NCBI GenBank assembly: GCA_903882745.1
Contig: CAIRYG010000002.1
Coordinates: 186,001 to 250,000 of the forward strand
Reading direction: 5' to 3'
Source: an uncultured Gemmatimonadota bacterium
GTDB taxonomy: Bacteria; Gemmatimonadota; Gemmatimonadetes; Gemmatimonadales; Gemmatimonadaceae
Length of the DNA stretch: 64,000 bases
Shown one piece after another: positions 1 to 8,990 of this stretch. A model generated the notes under the pieces. That model made no database searches. It saw nothing but the letters and a program-made list of their open reading frames with translations, and was not told the DNA's origin. A program made the translations under genes and the position numbers. Each line of letters opens with the position of its first letter. Positions within the stretch are counted from its first letter, which is position 1.

Positions 1-1
1 G

Positions 2-1294
2 CTGGTGAACAGCGCCTACGACGTGTGGTCGCTCGCGCTCGACGGCTCAGGTGGTGTGCGCCTCACCAACGGGTCAGCGGAACAGCTCCAGCATCGCGTC
101 GTGATGTTGGGCGGCGGAACTGGCGGAGGAGCCGGTGGTGGATTCGGCGCCGCCACGGGTGAGCGCGGCGTGGATCTCTCCAAGCCGCTGTACCTCGCAC
201 TCTATGGTGCCAAAAGCAAGAAGAGCGGATACGCGCGCCTCATGCCGTCGGGTGAGGTGCAACGCTTGCTCCTCGCCGATCAGTCGGTGGGCGGACTCGC
301 CAAAGCCGACAGTGCCGACCGGTACTCGTTCACGCGACAGAGCTTCGCCGATTCGCCGTCGCTGTACACGGCCGGAGCCGACTTGTCGAATGTCATGGCG
401 ATGGCGACCACCAACAGCTTCCAGAAGGACTACGCGTGGGGCAAGGCCGAGCTGATGGACTTCACGAGCACCATCGGGAAGCCGTTGCAGGCCATTCTGT
501 ATTACCCCGCGAACTACGACCCGAAAAAGAAGTACCCGATGATCGTGTACACGTACGAGTTGCTCACGCAGGGGCTCCACCGCTACATCACGCCGCGCGA
601 GAACGACTACTACAACGCCAACGTCTTCACGCAGAACGGATACTTTGTGCTGATGCCGGACATCGTGTTCCGGCCGCGCGAACCAGGCGTGTCGGTGCTG
701 TATTCCGTGGAAGCGGCGGTGAAAAAAGTCATCGCCCGCGGGTTGGTCGACCCAGCGCGCATCGGACACACCGGACATTCGCAGGGCGGCTACGAAGCGT
801 ATTACCTGGCGACCCACAGCACCCTGTTTGCCACGGCCGTCGCCGGCGCTGGCATTAGCGACATGATCAGCTTTGCCGGCCAGATGCACTGGAGCTCGGT
901 CCCCGAGTTCGATCATTGGGAGACCGGGCAGTTCCGTATGGAGGTCGCCCCGTGGGAGGACATGGCCGCGATGGTCAAGAACTCGCCACTCGACAAAATC
1001 CACGTGATGCCCGCCAAGTCACTGCTGCTCGAAATCGGCGGCGACGATCCCACCGTCGACATGCGCCAGGGCGTAGAGTTCTACAACTACGCGCGCCGCG
1101 CCGGCAAAGAGGTGGTGATGCTGCTCTACCCCGGCGAAGGGCACGGGCTCGGCAAGAAAGAGAACGCCGTCGACTACGAGCGGCGCATCCTCCAGTGGTT
1201 CGGGCACTACCTGAAGGGAGAGCCGGCCGCAAAGTGGATCACCGATGGGCAGAGCTGGCAAGAACGGAAGAAGCTCCTGGACGCCAACAAGTAA
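2..1294 (+). CDS. S9 family serine peptidase, C-terminal part (5' truncated by window)
   Basis: The frame is already open at the left edge, so the N-terminal beta-propeller half lies outside. What remains is mostly the alpha/beta-hydrolase domain of a prolyl-oligopeptidase/acylaminoacyl-peptidase type enzyme. Counting the codon at position 5 as residue 1, the nucleophile is Ser259 in GHSQGG, the acid Asp347 or Asp348 in GGDDPTVD, and the base His380 in GEGHGL, which is the family's order and spacing. A Gly-rich stretch (about residues 35-50) interrupts the incoming propeller. Such enzymes are usually exported and degrade peptides; a signal peptide cannot be checked here. A rhodanese gene follows after 14 bases. 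Family call firm, substrate unknown. Confidence 0.93.
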   Translation: MVNSAYDVWSLALDGSGGVRLTNGSAEQLQHRVVMLGGGTGGGAGGGFGAATGERGVDLSKPLYLALYGAKSKKSGYARLMPSGEVQRLLLADQSVGGLAKADSADRYSFTRQSFADSPSLYTAGADLSNVMAMATTNSFQKDYAWGKAELMDFTSTIGKPLQAILYYPANYDPKKKYPMIVYTYELLTQGLHRYITPRENDYYNANVFTQNGYFVLMPDIVFRPREPGVSVLYSVEAAVKKVIARGLVDPARIGHTGHSQGGYEAYYLATHSTLFATAVAGAGISDMISFAGQMHWSSVPEFDHWETGQFRMEVAPWEDMAAMVKNSPLDKIHVMPAKSLLLEIGGDDPTVDMRQGVEFYNYARRAGKEVVMLLYPGEGHGLGKKENAVDYERRILQWFGHYLKGEPAAKWITDGQSWQERKKLLDANK

Positions 1295-1308
1295 ACTTTG
1301 AGGTTCCG

Positions 1309-1635
1309 GTGAAACTGCCTCGCACGAGCATCGACGACAATAAAACCGCCGCCGGCCCCACCTTTCGCGGCCGGCCCGTGGACTATGTGATCGATGTGCG
1401 CTCCAAGCTCGAGTTCTGGCTCGGACACCTCGACGGCGCGATCTGCATCCCCGTGGGCGGTATGGGACCCGCGCTCGCTGGACGGCCGGAGATCGCCAAG
1501 GAGAGCCGGATTCTCGTCTACTGCGCGAGCGGCGCCCGCTCGGCATCCGCGGCCGGTGAGCTCAAGGCCCTCGGCTTTCGCAACGTGGTCGACGGGGGCG
1601 GCATCGGCGCCGCAAAGGCGGAGTTCCGCAGCTAA
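1309..1635 (+). CDS. single-domain rhodanese-like protein
   Basis: 108-aa protein consisting of one rhodanese domain. The active loop CASGAR carries Cys72, which would hold the persulfide, and the CxxGxR pattern is that of single-domain thiosulfate:cyanide sulfurtransferases of the PspE/GlpE kind. The C-terminus has the usual LKALGFRNV helix-strand. I chose the GTG at 1309 because a GAGG lies five bases upstream and the frame before it overlaps the S9 peptidase. No signal peptide, so probably cytosolic. Probably cotranscribed with the upstream peptidase gene; the physiological sulfur acceptor cannot be told. Confidence 0.85.
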   Translation: MKLPRTSIDDNKTAAGPTFRGRPVDYVIDVRSKLEFWLGHLDGAICIPVGGMGPALAGRPEIAKESRILVYCASGARSASAAGELKALGFRNVVDGGGIGAAKAEFRS

Positions 1636-1709
1636 CGGCCGCTCGCCGCACCCATATCGCCAATCGCCTCGGGTTGCAGTAGCTTCTCTGCTTCACCCCG
1701 AGGCTTCTT

Positions 1710-3803
1710 ATGACCGTCCGCACACCTCTCCTGCTGGCGCTCTTCGCCAGCAGCGCCGTCGTCGCCCCGCTCTCGGCACAGAGCAGCAGCAAGCTGCCCG
1801 AGCGCGCCGTGCGCCGCGACATCCCGCTCACCAACATCATTCGCAAGGCGTTCGCTGCCGGTACGCGCGACTCCACGGGACGCCCGGGAAAGAACTACGC
1901 GCAACTCCGCACCGACTACACGATCAACGCCAAGCTCGATCCGGCGACCTCACGCATCACCGGGCGCGAGTCGATCGTGATCAGCAACAATACCGCCGAT
2001 TCGCTCGCCAGCATCGTGATGCGACTCGACCAAAATCTCTTTCTCTTCCAGAGTCCGCATCTCTCGCCCTGGGTGCCGAGCGAGAACACCGACGGCTTCG
2101 TGATTACCAAGATGTCGGTCAATGGACAGCCGGTGAACCTCGCGGCGGCAGCCGGCGGCGGTCGTGGCGGGCGTGGTGGCGGAGCCGGTGCCGCCCCGAC
2201 CGAGAACCGCGCCAGCGGCATGAACACCAGCCGCGCCACGATCTCGCTCGTGAACCCGATCCCCGCCAAGGGCCGCGCGACGCTCGAGGTCGAGTGGAGC
2301 CACAAGATCCCCGGCGGCCCCGGCGCCAACCACCGCATGATCCAGCGTTGGGCCGACACGCTCTACCAGCCGACGCAGTGGTACCCGCGCGTCGCCGTCT
2401 ACGACGACCTCCGCGGCTGGGACCCGGAGCTCTACCTCGGCCCATCGGAGTTTTACAATAACTTTGGCAAGTTCGACGTCAGCATCGATGTGCCCGCCGG
2501 CTGGGTCGTGAGCGGCACGGGCGTGCTGCAGAACCCGGAGCAGGTGCTCACCGCCACGGCTCGCGAGCGGCTCAGCCATGTGCTCGAGAGCGACGAGGTC
2601 CGCACGATCATCGGGACCGATGAAGTCGGCCCTGGCAAGGCGACCGCCGCTGGCGATCGCCTGATCTGGCACTTTGTTGCGGACACCGTCAACGACTTCG
2701 CCTGGGCCACCGCCAAGAAGTTCAACTGGTCGGCCACGCGCGCCACGATCCCGGGAAAAAAGGCGATTCCGGTGCACATGTATTTCCTCCCCGGTAACGC
2801 CTCGACCTTTGCCAACGCCGGCCCCATCACCCGCCACGCGCTCGAGTTCTACTCGGGGCTCTGGTTCCCTTACCAGTTCCCCCAAATGACGCTCCAGGAC
2901 GGCCCCAGCGCCGGCATGGAGTACCCCATGGTGATCAACTCCAACCAGGGCGCCGCCGACCACGAAACCGGCCACCAGTGGTGGCCCATGACCGTCTCCA
3001 ACAACGAGACCTGGTACGGCTGGATGGACGAAGGCTTCAACCAGTACATGAACATCCTCTCGGCCGCCGACAGCCGCAAAGCACCGCCCGTGCTCGATGG
3101 CCAGGGCCAAAGCTACGGCCGCACCAGCGGCAACGAAGCCGAACCCCCCATGATGTGGAACGCGAACTACGCGGGCCCGCAGTACTACAGCTTCACCACC
3201 TACTCCAAGACCCCCCTGATGCTCTCCATGCTCGGCGGCGTTGTCGGGGATACGGCCGTCTGGAAGGCGCAGAGTGAGTGGGGAAAGACCTGGATGTTCA
3301 AGCATCCGTCCCCGTGGGACTACATGTTCTTCATGAACAAGGCCCTCAAGAAGGACCTGAGCTGGTTCTGGTACTACTGGCTCTTCACGACTGAGAGCGT
3401 GGACGGGTCGATCGCGAGTGTCACCACAAAGGGCGCGACCACCAATGTTGTGGTGCGCCAGGACGGGCAGATGCCGTCGCCGGTCGTGCTCAAGGTCGTC
3501 TTTGCCGCCAAGGGCGCGCCCATCAAGCCGATGGCCAACGCCACGATGCTCGACAGCGTGACGGCGATCGTGACGTATCCCGTGGACGTCTGGTTCGCCG
3601 GCGATCGGACCTTCACCGCCGCACTCAGTTTCGGCGGACGCAAGATCGAGAAAGTGGTATTCGACCCCTTCTGTCGCTTCCCCGATCGTGATCCGTCGGA
3701 CAACGTCTGGCCCAAGGCTGCGCCGGCTCCAACGGCTGGGCCGGCACCCACACCAGCGGCTGGCGGACGGGGTGGCGGGCGAGCCGGGGGCTGTGGCGCC
3801 TGA
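1710..3803 (+). CDS. exported M1-family metallopeptidase (gluzincin)
   Basis: 697-aa zinc aminopeptidase-like protein. A signal peptide is visible (hydrophobic core at residues 5-20, likely cut after LSAQ). Zinc ligands are His418 and His422 of HETGH with Glu419 as general base, and Glu441 in WMDEGF is the third ligand at the normal gluzincin spacing. A Gly-rich insert near residues 145-165 and a Gly/Arg/Pro-rich C-terminal tail ending in GGCGA are low-complexity additions. GAGG six bases before the ATG supports the start. Unlike canonical M1 aminopeptidases, no GxMEN motif is obvious, though GPSAGMEYP could fill its role. Probably periplasmic or secreted peptide degradation. Confidence 0.92.
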   Translation: MTVRTPLLLALFASSAVVAPLSAQSSSKLPERAVRRDIPLTNIIRKAFAAGTRDSTGRPGKNYAQLRTDYTINAKLDPATSRITGRESIVISNNTADSLASIVMRLDQNLFLFQSPHLSPWVPSENTDGFVITKMSVNGQPVNLAAAAGGGRGGRGGGAGAAPTENRASGMNTSRATISLVNPIPAKGRATLEVEWSHKIPGGPGANHRMIQRWADTLYQPTQWYPRVAVYDDLRGWDPELYLGPSEFYNNFGKFDVSIDVPAGWVVSGTGVLQNPEQVLTATARERLSHVLESDEVRTIIGTDEVGPGKATAAGDRLIWHFVADTVNDFAWATAKKFNWSATRATIPGKKAIPVHMYFLPGNASTFANAGPITRHALEFYSGLWFPYQFPQMTLQDGPSAGMEYPMVINSNQGAADHETGHQWWPMTVSNNETWYGWMDEGFNQYMNILSAADSRKAPPVLDGQGQSYGRTSGNEAEPPMMWNANYAGPQYYSFTTYSKTPLMLSMLGGVVGDTAVWKAQSEWGKTWMFKHPSPWDYMFFMNKALKKDLSWFWYYWLFTTESVDGSIASVTTKGATTNVVVRQDGQMPSPVVLKVVFAAKGAPIKPMANATMLDSVTAIVTYPVDVWFAGDRTFTAALSFGGRKIEKVVFDPFCRFPDRDPSDNVWPKAAPAPTAGPAPTPAAGGRGGGRAGGCGA

Positions 3804-3821
3804 GGAAGGACGTCTCACCGT

Positions 3822-4400
3822 ATGAGCGACTGCCGCTCTGAGCAGCAGCACCAAGACACCGCGTCCCCGGGCCAGTCCCCAGGCCAGTCCCCGGGGACGC
3901 TCTTGCCGTGCGACTCCTCCGTTGTTGCCGTTCTCGTGACCAACAATGATCGGTGCTTGGTGGCCATCGCCCCGATTGCGGTCGGCACGGTGCTCTTTTC
4001 CATCACCGGCCGCGAAACACCGACTCCCACGCGCTACTCGCTGCAGGTCGGGGCCACGCTCCACCTCGATCAAGACTGCGCGCGGAGTGAGGACGAGGTG
4101 GTGCAGCGCTATTTCTGGCGCTACATGAACCACCACTGCCAGCCGACGGTGGACATTCACGACCGGGCAGTGCGCGCGCGCCGCACCATCCAGGTCGGAG
4201 AGGCCATCACCTTCGACTACAACACCACGGAGCTCGACATGGCAGAGCCCTTTGCCTGTCACTGTGGAAGCCCGGAGTGCTTGGGGATCGTGCGTGGGGC
4301 GCGCCACTTGAGCCCGGCACAACGCCGGCGTGTTGCCGACCAGCTCTCCCCCTGGTTACTCGACACGACAACGGCAGCCGGCGGCTCAGGGTTTCCCTGA
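3822..4400 (+). CDS. SET-domain protein (putative protein lysine methyltransferase)
   Basis: 192-aa protein with a compact SET domain. The cofactor-binding pattern NHHC (residues 103-106) matches the NHxCxPN signature with Thr in place of Asn. The catalytic-tyrosine region GEAITFDYNTTE has Tyr133. A post-SET-like cysteine cluster CHC...C follows (Cys146, Cys148, Cys153). The first 25 residues are low complexity with a repeated SPGQ unit. No signal peptide. Bacterial SET proteins are sporadic and thought to methylate lysines of host or self proteins; the target here is unknown. It lies 18 bases after the M1 peptidase gene, but no functional link is evident. Confidence 0.85.
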   Translation: MSDCRSEQQHQDTASPGQSPGQSPGTLLPCDSSVVAVLVTNNDRCLVAIAPIAVGTVLFSITGRETPTPTRYSLQVGATLHLDQDCARSEDEVVQRYFWRYMNHHCQPTVDIHDRAVRARRTIQVGEAITFDYNTTELDMAEPFACHCGSPECLGIVRGARHLSPAQRRRVADQLSPWLLDTTTAAGGSGFP

Positions 4401-4596
4401 AAAACATGTAGGGCTAACCCATTGATGGGTTGCGCTTTACCACGGGTTAACGCAGGGGGGTCGTCGCAAAAACACGCGGCAATCCCCCGCTCGATTTGGG
4501 TTGCTCTGCCCATGCTCGCCCGATACTCTTAAAGCGGTCGGGAAGCATCGTCCGTGCCTCACACCCGACTCACATCATCAGAAAGGACTCTGTGTA
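4401..4596 (+). promoter_or_regulatory. upstream region of cytochrome oxidase operon with candidate promoter
   Basis: Gap of 196 bases before ctaC. A small hairpin (AACCCA-TTGA-TGGGTT, 4416-4431) may end the SET gene transcript but has no U-tract. A sigma70-like pair is possible: TTGCTC at 4501-4506 and TACTCT at 4524-4529 with a 17-base spacer, which would start transcription about 60 bases before ctaC. No recognisable operator was found. Confidence 0.3.
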
Positions 4597-5916
4597 ATGC
4601 CCGGTAAGCATTTGCGCCGGCTACCCACCGCCTTGGTTGTTGCGGTGGCTGCGCTGGCGCTGGCGGCGTGTGGAGATCAGTACCCCAATAGCACGTTCAC
4701 ACATCTCACCGACCTGAACACCGCGACCGACGCGCTCTGGAACCGATTGCTGCTCTTCGGGACCGTGGTGTTCGTCTTCGTCGAGGTGCTCCTCCTCGTC
4801 ACGATCTTTAAGTTCCGGCAACGTCCGGGCAGTCCCGCGCCGAAGCAGGTCCACGGCAACGCGGTACTGGAGATCACCTGGACCGCGATTCCAGCACTCA
4901 TCCTTGTGATGATCGCGATTCCCACGGTCAAGACGATCTTCAAGACGCAGGCCAAGGCCGCGACTGGCTCGCTGCAGGTCGAGGTCATCGGCCACCAGTG
5001 GTGGTGGGAGTTCCGCTATCCGGAGCTCGGCGTTACCACGGCCAATGAGCTCTACATCCCGGCCGGCCGCACGGTGAACTTCGCGCTCAAGACGAAGGAC
5101 GTCCTGCACTCCTTCTGGACGCCGAACCTCGGTGGCAAGCGCGATCTCATCTCGAACAAGACCAACTACCTCTGGTACACCCCGAACGCCGACATCGCGG
5201 ACCAGGTGTTCAACGGGTTCTGCACGGAGTACTGTGGGTCGTCGCATGCCAACATGCGCTTCCACGTGTACACCGTGTCCGAAGGCGACTTCGGGAAGTG
5301 GGTGGATCACCAGAAGACCGCAGCCCTCGGCTCGCCGGTCGCAGCAACGCCGGTGATGGCCGCGAGCATGCCAGGGATGCCTGGCATGGCCGGGATGAAG
5401 CACGACGCCAAGGTTGCGGCCGCACCTGCCTCAAACATGGCCGCCGACAGCGGGTATGTCTTCCCGCTCAACAAGATTCCGGCACACGCCATTCCGAGCA
5501 CGCCGCTTCCCACGGGCGAGCGCGAAGTGAAGTTCGACGACACGCTCCTGCCGAATGGCAACGCGGTCGCCGGCCGCGAGCTCATTACGAGCATGGCGAA
5601 CTTGGGGAAGGCTCCTTGCCTGACCTGCCATATCGTGAAGGGCGAAATGACCATGATGGGACTCACGGATGACGCCGCCTCGGGGCCGAATCTGACCCAC
5701 TTTGGTACGCGCCATACGCTCGCAGGCGGCATTTACGCGAGCGATGCCAAGATTCTCGCCCGCTGGCTCAAGAATGCTCGCATGATGAAGCCTGGCTCCA
5801 TCATGCCCACGCTGGGGACCGGGGAGCTCGACCCCCAGTCCGGCAAGAAGCTCGCCGCAGGGCTCGACGACCGGCAGATCGCCGACATCGTCGCCTATCT
5901 GATGACGCTCAAGTAA
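4597..5916 (+). CDS. ctaC: cytochrome c oxidase subunit II fused to cytochrome c (caa3 type)
   Basis: 439-aa lipoprotein-like subunit II: signal with lipobox LAAC, two transmembrane helices, then the CuA cupredoxin domain. CuA ligands are visible as Cys209, Cys213, His217 and Met220 in CTEYCGSSHANM. A C-terminal cytochrome c domain follows, with CLTCH (Cys341, Cys344, His345) and distal Met403 in IMPTL. The covalent heme c makes this a caa3-type oxidase that carries its own electron entry domain. The linker between domains (about residues 252-275) is unusually Met-rich with a Lys-His. The ATG at 4597 was chosen because GAAAGGA precedes it and it yields the lipoprotein signal. First gene of a four-gene oxidase operon. 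Confidence 0.97.
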   Translation: MPGKHLRRLPTALVVAVAALALAACGDQYPNSTFTHLTDLNTATDALWNRLLLFGTVVFVFVEVLLLVTIFKFRQRPGSPAPKQVHGNAVLEITWTAIPALILVMIAIPTVKTIFKTQAKAATGSLQVEVIGHQWWWEFRYPELGVTTANELYIPAGRTVNFALKTKDVLHSFWTPNLGGKRDLISNKTNYLWYTPNADIADQVFNGFCTEYCGSSHANMRFHVYTVSEGDFGKWVDHQKTAALGSPVAATPVMAASMPGMPGMAGMKHDAKVAAAPASNMAADSGYVFPLNKIPAHAIPSTPLPTGEREVKFDDTLLPNGNAVAGRELITSMANLGKAPCLTCHIVKGEMTMMGLTDDAASGPNLTHFGTRHTLAGGIYASDAKILARWLKNARMMKPGSIMPTLGTGELDPQSGKKLAAGLDDRQIADIVAYLMTLK

Positions 5917-5935
5917 GCGCGAGGACAGAACTCAC

Positions 5936-7828
5936 ATGGCCACATACGCCTCCTCCGCTCCCGAGCAGACTGGCATCTGGAGCTGGATCACGACCGTCGA
6001 TCACAAGCGGATCGGCACGATGTACCTCTTCACCGCCCTGTTCTTCTTCCTCTTCGGTGGACTCGAAGCGGGGCTCATTCGCCTGCAGCTCGCGCAGCCG
6101 AACCAGGCGATCATCAGCGCCGAGATGTACAACCAGCTGTTCACGATGCACGGCACGACGATGGTGTTCCTCGCCGTCATGCCGCTCTCGGCAGCGTTCT
6201 TCAACTATCTGATTCCGCTGCAGATTGGCGCGCGTGACGTGGCCTTCCCACGTCTCAACGCCTTCAGCTACTGGGTGTATCTGCTCGGCGCCGTGTTCAT
6301 CACGTTCCCGATCTTCTTCCACGTCGCGCCAAACGGCGGATGGTTCGGGTATGCGCCGCTCACGACCAACCAGTTCTCGCCAGGCGCGAATATCGACTTC
6401 TGGGTGATGGGCCTGCAGATCCTCGGCATCAGCTCGCTGGCCGCGGCCTTCAACTTCATCACGACGATCATCAACATGCGCGCCCCAGGGATGACCCTGA
6501 TGCGTATGCCGATGTTCACCTGGATGTCGTTTGTCGTACAGTTCCTGCTGATCCTTGCCTTCCCCGCCATCACGATCGCGCTCGTGTTCCTGCTGTTCGA
6601 TCGGTTCTTCGGCACGTCGTTCTACGACATCGCCAAGGGCGCCGACCCGCTGCTCTGGCAGCATCTGTTCTGGGTCTTCGGCCATCCCGAGGTGTACATC
6701 CTGATTCTCCCCGCCTTCGGACTGGTGTCGGAGATCCTGCCGACCTTCTCGAAGAAGGCGCTGTTCGGGTACAACGTGATGGTCTACTCGGGCATCATGA
6801 TCGGCTTCCTCGGCTTCGGCGTGTGGGCGCACCACATGTTCGCGGTTGGCATGGGCGCCGTGGCCGACACGCTGTTCTCGATGGCGACGATGTTGATCGC
6901 GATCCCGACCGGCGTAAAGATCTTCAACTGGATCGCGACGCTCTGGGGCGGTCAGATTCGCTTCGTGGCCGCCATGAAGTTCGCGATCGGCCTCGTCGGG
7001 CTCTTCACCATCGGCGGTATCTCGGGCGTCATGCACTCGTCGCCCCCGGCCGACCTGCAGCAGACCGACACGTACTTCGTCGTGGCGCACTTTCACTACG
7101 TGCTCTTCGGCGGCTCCATGATGGGCATCTTCGGCGGTATCTACTTCTACTTCCCGAAGATGTTCGGCCGCTACATGGACGAAGCGCTGGGCACCTGGCA
7201 CTTCTGGCTGACCTTCATCGCGATGAACCTCACGTTCTTCCCGATGCACTTCAGCGGACTGTTGGGTATGCCGCGCCGCATCTACACGTACGACGCCGGT
7301 CAGGGCTGGGAGAAGTTCAACCTCGCCTCCTCCCTCGGCACGCTGCTGCTGATCATCGCCACGGCAATCTTCGTCATCAACTTCCTGAAGAGCCGGAAGG
7401 GCGGACTCCCCGCTCCGCAGGACGCGTGGGGCGCTGCGACGCTCGAGTGGAGCATTCCCTCGCCGCCGCCGGAGTACAACTTTGCGCGCATCCCGATTGT
7501 GACCTCGCGGTCGCCGTTGTGGGATATCAAGCATCCGGAGATGAGCTCGGGTGCCGCGCACGCGGATGCAGATCCCGTGCAGGTTGCCAGCGCAAATGCC
7601 GTCCCGATGCGCGAAGAAACGGAGCACCACACCGCCGCAGAACTCGGCATTCCGATGCCCCTGAACACGGTCAAGCCCCTCCTGACCGCGCTCGGCATCG
7701 TCATCATGTTCAGCGGCCTGATGTTCATCCACCTCGACCACTTCGCGCTTGCGATGGCGGTCTCGCTGAGCGGTGCTGCCCTGTTGATCGGCTCGCTGTA
7801 CGCGTGGCTGTTCAGCCCGCTCGAGTAA
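5936..7828 (+). CDS. ctaD: cytochrome c oxidase subunit I
   Basis: 630-aa heme-copper oxidase catalytic subunit with about twelve core transmembrane helices. Visible ligands: His72 (heme a) in MHGTT; His250 with Tyr254 in HPEVY (CuB and cross-linked Tyr); His299 and His300 in AHHM (CuB); His385 and His387 in AHFHY (heme a3 and heme a). HPEVY with Tyr places it in the A-type family. The protein is roughly 80-90 residues longer than a minimal subunit I: after a soluble loop (about 515-570) two further hydrophobic helices end the chain, a common feature of caa3-type ctaD. It starts 19 bases after ctaC. Confidence 0.98.
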   Translation: MATYASSAPEQTGIWSWITTVDHKRIGTMYLFTALFFFLFGGLEAGLIRLQLAQPNQAIISAEMYNQLFTMHGTTMVFLAVMPLSAAFFNYLIPLQIGARDVAFPRLNAFSYWVYLLGAVFITFPIFFHVAPNGGWFGYAPLTTNQFSPGANIDFWVMGLQILGISSLAAAFNFITTIINMRAPGMTLMRMPMFTWMSFVVQFLLILAFPAITIALVFLLFDRFFGTSFYDIAKGADPLLWQHLFWVFGHPEVYILILPAFGLVSEILPTFSKKALFGYNVMVYSGIMIGFLGFGVWAHHMFAVGMGAVADTLFSMATMLIAIPTGVKIFNWIATLWGGQIRFVAAMKFAIGLVGLFTIGGISGVMHSSPPADLQQTDTYFVVAHFHYVLFGGSMMGIFGGIYFYFPKMFGRYMDEALGTWHFWLTFIAMNLTFFPMHFSGLLGMPRRIYTYDAGQGWEKFNLASSLGTLLLIIATAIFVINFLKSRKGGLPAPQDAWGAATLEWSIPSPPPEYNFARIPIVTSRSPLWDIKHPEMSSGAAHADADPVQVASANAVPMREETEHHTAAELGIPMPLNTVKPLLTALGIVIMFSGLMFIHLDHFALAMAVSLSGAALLIGSLYAWLFSPLE

Positions 7829-7844
7829 CCCGGAGACCGAATCC

Positions 7845-8513
7845 ATGTCTACTGCCACTGCAGCTGCAACGCACGACGACCACGAACACGTGCACTACAC
7901 GACCACCGGGCTCGATAACCGGAAGATCGCCGTCTGGGCGTTCATTGGGTCGGAGTGCATGCTCTTTGCGTCGCTCATCTCGACGTACCTGATCTACAAG
8001 GGACGCTCCAAGGTCGGTCCCTTCCCGCACGAAGCCTGGACCTCGCCCACGGGCGAAGTGTTCAAGCCGATTCTGAACATCCCGGTCACCTCCGCCTCGA
8101 CCTTCGTCCTGCTCATGTCATCGCTGTTCATGGTGATGGCGCTGGCCGCGGTCGAGAATCGCGGCAAGCCGGGCTACGGCGGCCTCAAGGGGAACTCCAA
8201 GTTCTGGCTCGCCACCACGGCGCTCGCCGGCACGGTGTTCCTGGGCTTCCAGGCCTTTGAGTTCACCTCGTTCGTGCACGAAGGGCTCAAGATCACGACC
8301 AATCTGTTTGGGTCGTCGTTCTTCACCCTCACCGGATTCCACGGCGCGCACGTGACGGTCGGCGTGCTCTGGCTCCTGACGCTGCTCGCGATCGACATGA
8401 AGCGCGGCCTGACCCCGAAGGATTCGCTCGTGGTCGACATCTGCGCCCTGTATTGGCACTTCGTGGACGTGGTGTGGATCGCCATCTTCACGCTCATCTA
8501 CCTCATCCAGTAG
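7845..8513 (+). CDS. ctaE: cytochrome c oxidase subunit III
   Basis: 222-aa integral membrane protein with the subunit III pattern: a His-rich N-terminal tail, about five helices, the FHGAHV segment, and the C-terminal WHFVDVVW motif. Subunit III stabilises proton uptake through subunit I. GGAG lies about nine bases before the ATG, and the gene follows ctaD by 16 bases. Length is typical for the five-helix form found in caa3 oxidases. Confidence 0.96.
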   Translation: MSTATAAATHDDHEHVHYTTTGLDNRKIAVWAFIGSECMLFASLISTYLIYKGRSKVGPFPHEAWTSPTGEVFKPILNIPVTSASTFVLLMSSLFMVMALAAVENRGKPGYGGLKGNSKFWLATTALAGTVFLGFQAFEFTSFVHEGLKITTNLFGSSFFTLTGFHGAHVTVGVLWLLTLLAIDMKRGLTPKDSLVVDICALYWHFVDVVWIAIFTLIYLIQ

Positions 8514-8523
8514 GCCGACGACC

Positions 8524-8838
8524 ATGAGCGATCACGCTTCGCACGCGGGACACGAAGTTCACGAGCATCCGGATTGGAAGCAGTACAAGTGGGTGGCCCT
8601 GATCCTCTTTGTGATCACGATCATCGAAGTCTGGGCCTACTACATTCCGGCGTTTGTTGCCTCGAGCGCCTTTGTTCCGATCTTGTTGGTGATGTCAGCG
8701 GTCAAGTTCGCGATTGTTGTGGCGTACTACATGCACCTCAAGTACGACAACCGCCTGTTTGTTGCCCTGTTCGTCGGGCCGCTCTTCATCGCCATGTTCA
8801 CCATTACCGCGCTGCTCCTGCTGTTCGGTAAGCTGTAA
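8524..8838 (+). CDS. ctaF: cytochrome c oxidase subunit IV-type membrane protein
   Basis: 104-aa protein with three hydrophobic helices after a His-rich start (residues 1-18). The pattern, including AIVVAYYMHLKYD, matches the prokaryotic subunit IV/CtaF family (COX4_pro). It is the last gene of the oxidase operon, 10 bases after ctaE, and is followed by a strong hairpin. It has no redox centre and probably serves assembly or stability. Confidence 0.93.
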   Translation: MSDHASHAGHEVHEHPDWKQYKWVALILFVITIIEVWAYYIPAFVASSAFVPILLVMSAVKFAIVVAYYMHLKYDNRLFVALFVGPLFIAMFTITALLLLFGKL

Positions 8839-8852
8839 ATCGCTGTGTGGGT

Positions 8853-8894
8853 CCAACGGGCCGGTCGCACCTTCGGGTACGGCCGGCCCGTTGG
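8853..8894 (+). terminator. hairpin after the oxidase operon
   Basis: Perfect 12-bp stem (8853-8864 with 8883-8894) with an inner short stem closed by a C-TTCG-G tetraloop. No U-tract follows, so it may be a transcript-stabilising 3' end or a weak terminator. The arm ACGGGCCGG recurs in hairpins near 34.1 and 35.15 kb. Confidence 0.6.
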
Positions 8895-8990
8895 CTATTC
8901 GGCCGCGCGGCCCAGCGCCAACGCTCGCATTACGCCCGTCAGCTCTGCATAATTGGGCGAGCCGCCCCGAGCCAGCCACACGAGGATCCT

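Noticed and set aside
1950-4322. 790-codon open frame on the minus strand across the M1 peptidase and SET genes
   Set aside because: Antisense shadow of GC-rich coding sequence; His/Arg/Gly-rich translation with no motif, while the plus strand has catalytic residues in place.
5909-7858. 649-codon minus-strand frame opposite ctaD
   Set aside because: Highly charged, repetitive composition typical of the reverse complement of a membrane-protein gene; ctaD is unmistakable.
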